NCBI RefSeq assembly: GCF_000346485.2
Contig: NZ_KQ976354.1
Location: forward strand, 10,250,341-10,314,340
DNA length: 64,000 bases
Direction of reading: 5' to 3'
Origin: Scytonema hofmannii PCC 7110
Lineage (GTDB): Bacteria; Cyanobacteriota; Cyanobacteriia; Cyanobacteriales; Nostocaceae
In this document: positions 62,524-64,000 of the stretch, in pieces
Position numbering within the stretch: position 1 is the stretch's first letter
Layout: the number at the start of each line of letters is the position of its first letter
Notes under the pieces: generated by a model
The model's input: the letters and a program-made list of their open reading frames with translations, nothing else
The model's database searches: none
What the model was told of the DNA's origin: nothing
Made by a program: the position numbers and the translations under genes

Positions 62524-64000
62524 CTAGTCATAATTCTTTTGTATTTTTATCTGCCTTCTTCTTTTTCCTCGACTTAGTCTTTGTTCAAAACTCTTCTTCT
62601 CAGATTCTTCAGAAATTAACATTTTTGCCATAGATCCTACATTTGGGCATTCATAAAGTTTGGCTATAGACATATTTAAATCAAATGCCTTATTTAATTG
62701 AGAAATAACTTGAATGCCGATGAGTGAGTCACCACCAAGCTCAAAGAAGTTGTCATAGATTCCTATCCGTTCAATTCCAAGAATTTGTTGCCAAATTTCA
62801 ACAAACTTTTGCTCAATTTCAGTCCTAGGTGCAACATAATCATTACTTAAGTCAGGTCGTGGATGTTTTAAGTTTAACTTATTGACCGTCTCTAAAAATT
62901 CTAGGACGCGGATTTCACTATAAGAATTATACTGCTCTAGTGAATTCAAAAAATCAGAGGGAGAAACCACAACTTGAGGTATTTTACTTCCTAAAGTTCG
63001 CAAAAAAGCATCTACACCCTCATTAGGTAATATTCCTTGTTTAAGATTCTCTGCACGCAATTCTTGGAGTTGTTGGGGCACTGCCGTGTCTACTGCCATC
63101 CCAACTTCTTGCCAAGCACTCCAGTTTATACTTGCGATCGAGTTACCATATTTTGAGATATTACAATGAGCAAAAGCGTCAAGAAAGGCATTGGCTCCGC
63201 AATAGTCTACCTGTCCAAATCCCCCTAGAATTGAAGTCGTTGATGATGTGAGAACCAAGAAATCTAACTGATTATTCTTAACAATAGCATCAAGAACTAG
63301 TGTCCCCTTCACTTTGGGAGCTAGAATACTGTCTGCTTCTTCCTTTGTTTTTCGCTGAATCACACCGCCTCCAGGAACTCCAGCAGTATGGATGACACCG
63401 TTTAGCTGACCAAACTGTGACTCTGCTTGCGCGATCGCATGTTGCATTTGTTCGCGGTTGGTCACATCAGCACTGACCACCAAAACTTCTGCACCCGACT
63501 GTTCGAGTTCTTGAACTTTAAGAATTTTGCAGCTAATGCTATCTGTCTCATCGTGAGTCATTAGCCATTTTTCCCACTCATCTCGGTTGGGCAAAGCTTT
63601 TCGTCCTATTAACAGTAGTTTTGCTTGTACAGTTCTCGCCAAGTATTCTGCCACAATCAGCCCGATACCTCCGAGTCCACCTGTAATGAGATAGACTCCC
63701 CCTTCTTTTAATCGCGATTTTCCAATTTTCGCTTCATCAAAGCGCACTGGCTCAAAAGTTTGCACCCAGCGATTGGTACCACGGTAGGCGATCGCGCATT
63801 CAGAAGTAGAAACTGACAGTTCTGTCAGCAATTGTTCTACGAGTTTTTCTTCTTGCCAAGTTCCTTTTGAGGGAAGAATAACATCAATACTACGACAACT
63901 GATATTTGAGTATTCTTGAGATATAACTTTAATCGGTCCGAGTAATGTTGCTTTCTCTGGAGAAATTACCTCAGTTCCTGTCACTGGCTGTAGGTTGTTA
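62524..64000 (-). CDS. Type I polyketide synthase, partial (KR-ACP tail)
   Basis: The C-terminal end of a PKS; the frame continues off the right window edge, so the N-terminal domains (at least a KS and AT are expected) are not visible. KR: intact nucleotide loop LITGGLGGIGLIVAEYL, VIHTAGVPGGGVI, LAPKVKGTLVLD (catalytic Lys), LTSSTTSILGG and the Tyr in VDYCGANAFLDAF, so it should be active. ACP: LGGDSLIGIQ near residue 418 of the visible part. The stop is followed after 33 bp by the next PKS gene; the two are consecutive modules of one assembly line. Confidence 0.93.
   Translation of the reverse strand, partial: NNLQPVTGTEVISPEKATLLGPIKVISQEYSNISCRSIDVILPSKGTWQEEKLVEQLLTELSVSTSECAIAYRGTNRWVQTFEPVRFDEAKIGKSRLKEGGVYLITGGLGGIGLIVAEYLARTVQAKLLLIGRKALPNRDEWEKWLMTHDETDSISCKILKVQELEQSGAEVLVVSADVTNREQMQHAIAQAESQFGQLNGVIHTAGVPGGGVIQRKTKEEADSILAPKVKGTLVLDAIVKNNQLDFLVLTSSTTSILGGFGQVDYCGANAFLDAFAHCNISKYGNSIASINWSAWQEVGMAVDTAVPQQLQELRAENLKQGILPNEGVDAFLRTLGSKIPQVVVSPSDFLNSLEQYNSYSEIRVLEFLETVNKLNLKHPRPDLSNDYVAPRTEIEQKFVEIWQQILGIERIGIYDNFFELGGDSLIGIQVISQLNKAFDLNMSIAKLYECPNVGSMAKMLISEESEKKSFEQRLSRGKRRRQIKIQKNYD

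Overview
The window comes from a filamentous, probably heterocyst-forming cyanobacterium (Nostocales: Nostoc, Scytonema, Tolypothrix or Calothrix type). The evidence is an ntcA gene, several cyanobacteria-specific families (DUF3084, DUF3146, DUF1400 hydrolase, TIGR03985), many GCGATCGC (HIP1) sites, and heptameric short tandem repeats (GGGAGTA, CAATGCC, CCAACAA and others) between and even inside genes. No rRNA, tRNA or CRISPR array was found. Genus and species cannot be assigned by reading alone.

Positions 1-14.4 kb and 22.9-25.1 kb are housekeeping DNA: tpiA, folP, an SPFH/band-7 protein, a secreted DUF1400 hydrolase, a GNAT-like protein with small partners, a Wza-like polysaccharide export protein, an orphan ABC ATPase, fabI, ntcA, a DUF3084 coiled-coil protein, a RuvC-like nuclease, a DUF3146 protein and pnp. 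From memory this order is largely conserved in Nostoc-type genomes. If so, the 15.3-22.5 kb segment (DUF6875 protein, a 2010-residue two-module NRPS A-PCP-C-A-PCP-TE, and an orphan ParD-like antitoxin) is an insertion between the DUF3146 gene and pnp.

Positions 25.5-40.6 kb look like a defence and mobile-element region. It holds a SNF2 helicase with a SWIM-finger partner, a trypco1-like small protein, a two-gene Septu-like pair (PtuA ATPase and PtuB HNH nuclease), two metallophosphoesterases, a TIGR03985 CRISPR-associated WYL-like regulator, MazE with an unusual MazF, a Csx3 ring-nuclease-like protein, an IS1182/IS5-like insertion sequence with 19-bp perfect ends, and an Rpn/DUF2887 nuclease. 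No Cas effector genes accompany the two CRISPR-associated proteins.

Positions 41.9-64 kb, almost all on the minus strand, form a hybrid PKS-NRPS cluster that runs off the right edge. In transcription order it contains: a PKS tail (KR-ACP, 5' end outside the window), a PKS module (KS-AT-degenerate KR-ACP), a methyltransferase, an NRPS module (C-A-PCP-TE with a cysteine in the TE nucleophile motif), two tandem-duplicated P450s, an SDR without its catalytic Tyr, a sucrase/ferredoxin-like iron-sulfur protein, a MATE exporter, a small unknown protein, a second SDR, another small unknown protein, MbtH, and a type II thioesterase. The likely logic is assembly on the PKS/NRPS line, release by the TE, oxidation by P450s and SDRs (perhaps with electrons from the iron-sulfur protein), and export by MATE. 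The product is not identifiable from sequence alone. A recurring oddity is that dispersed intergenic repeats have entered coding sequences in frame, most clearly as three 30-nt palindromic elements in the KS-AT region of the PKS.
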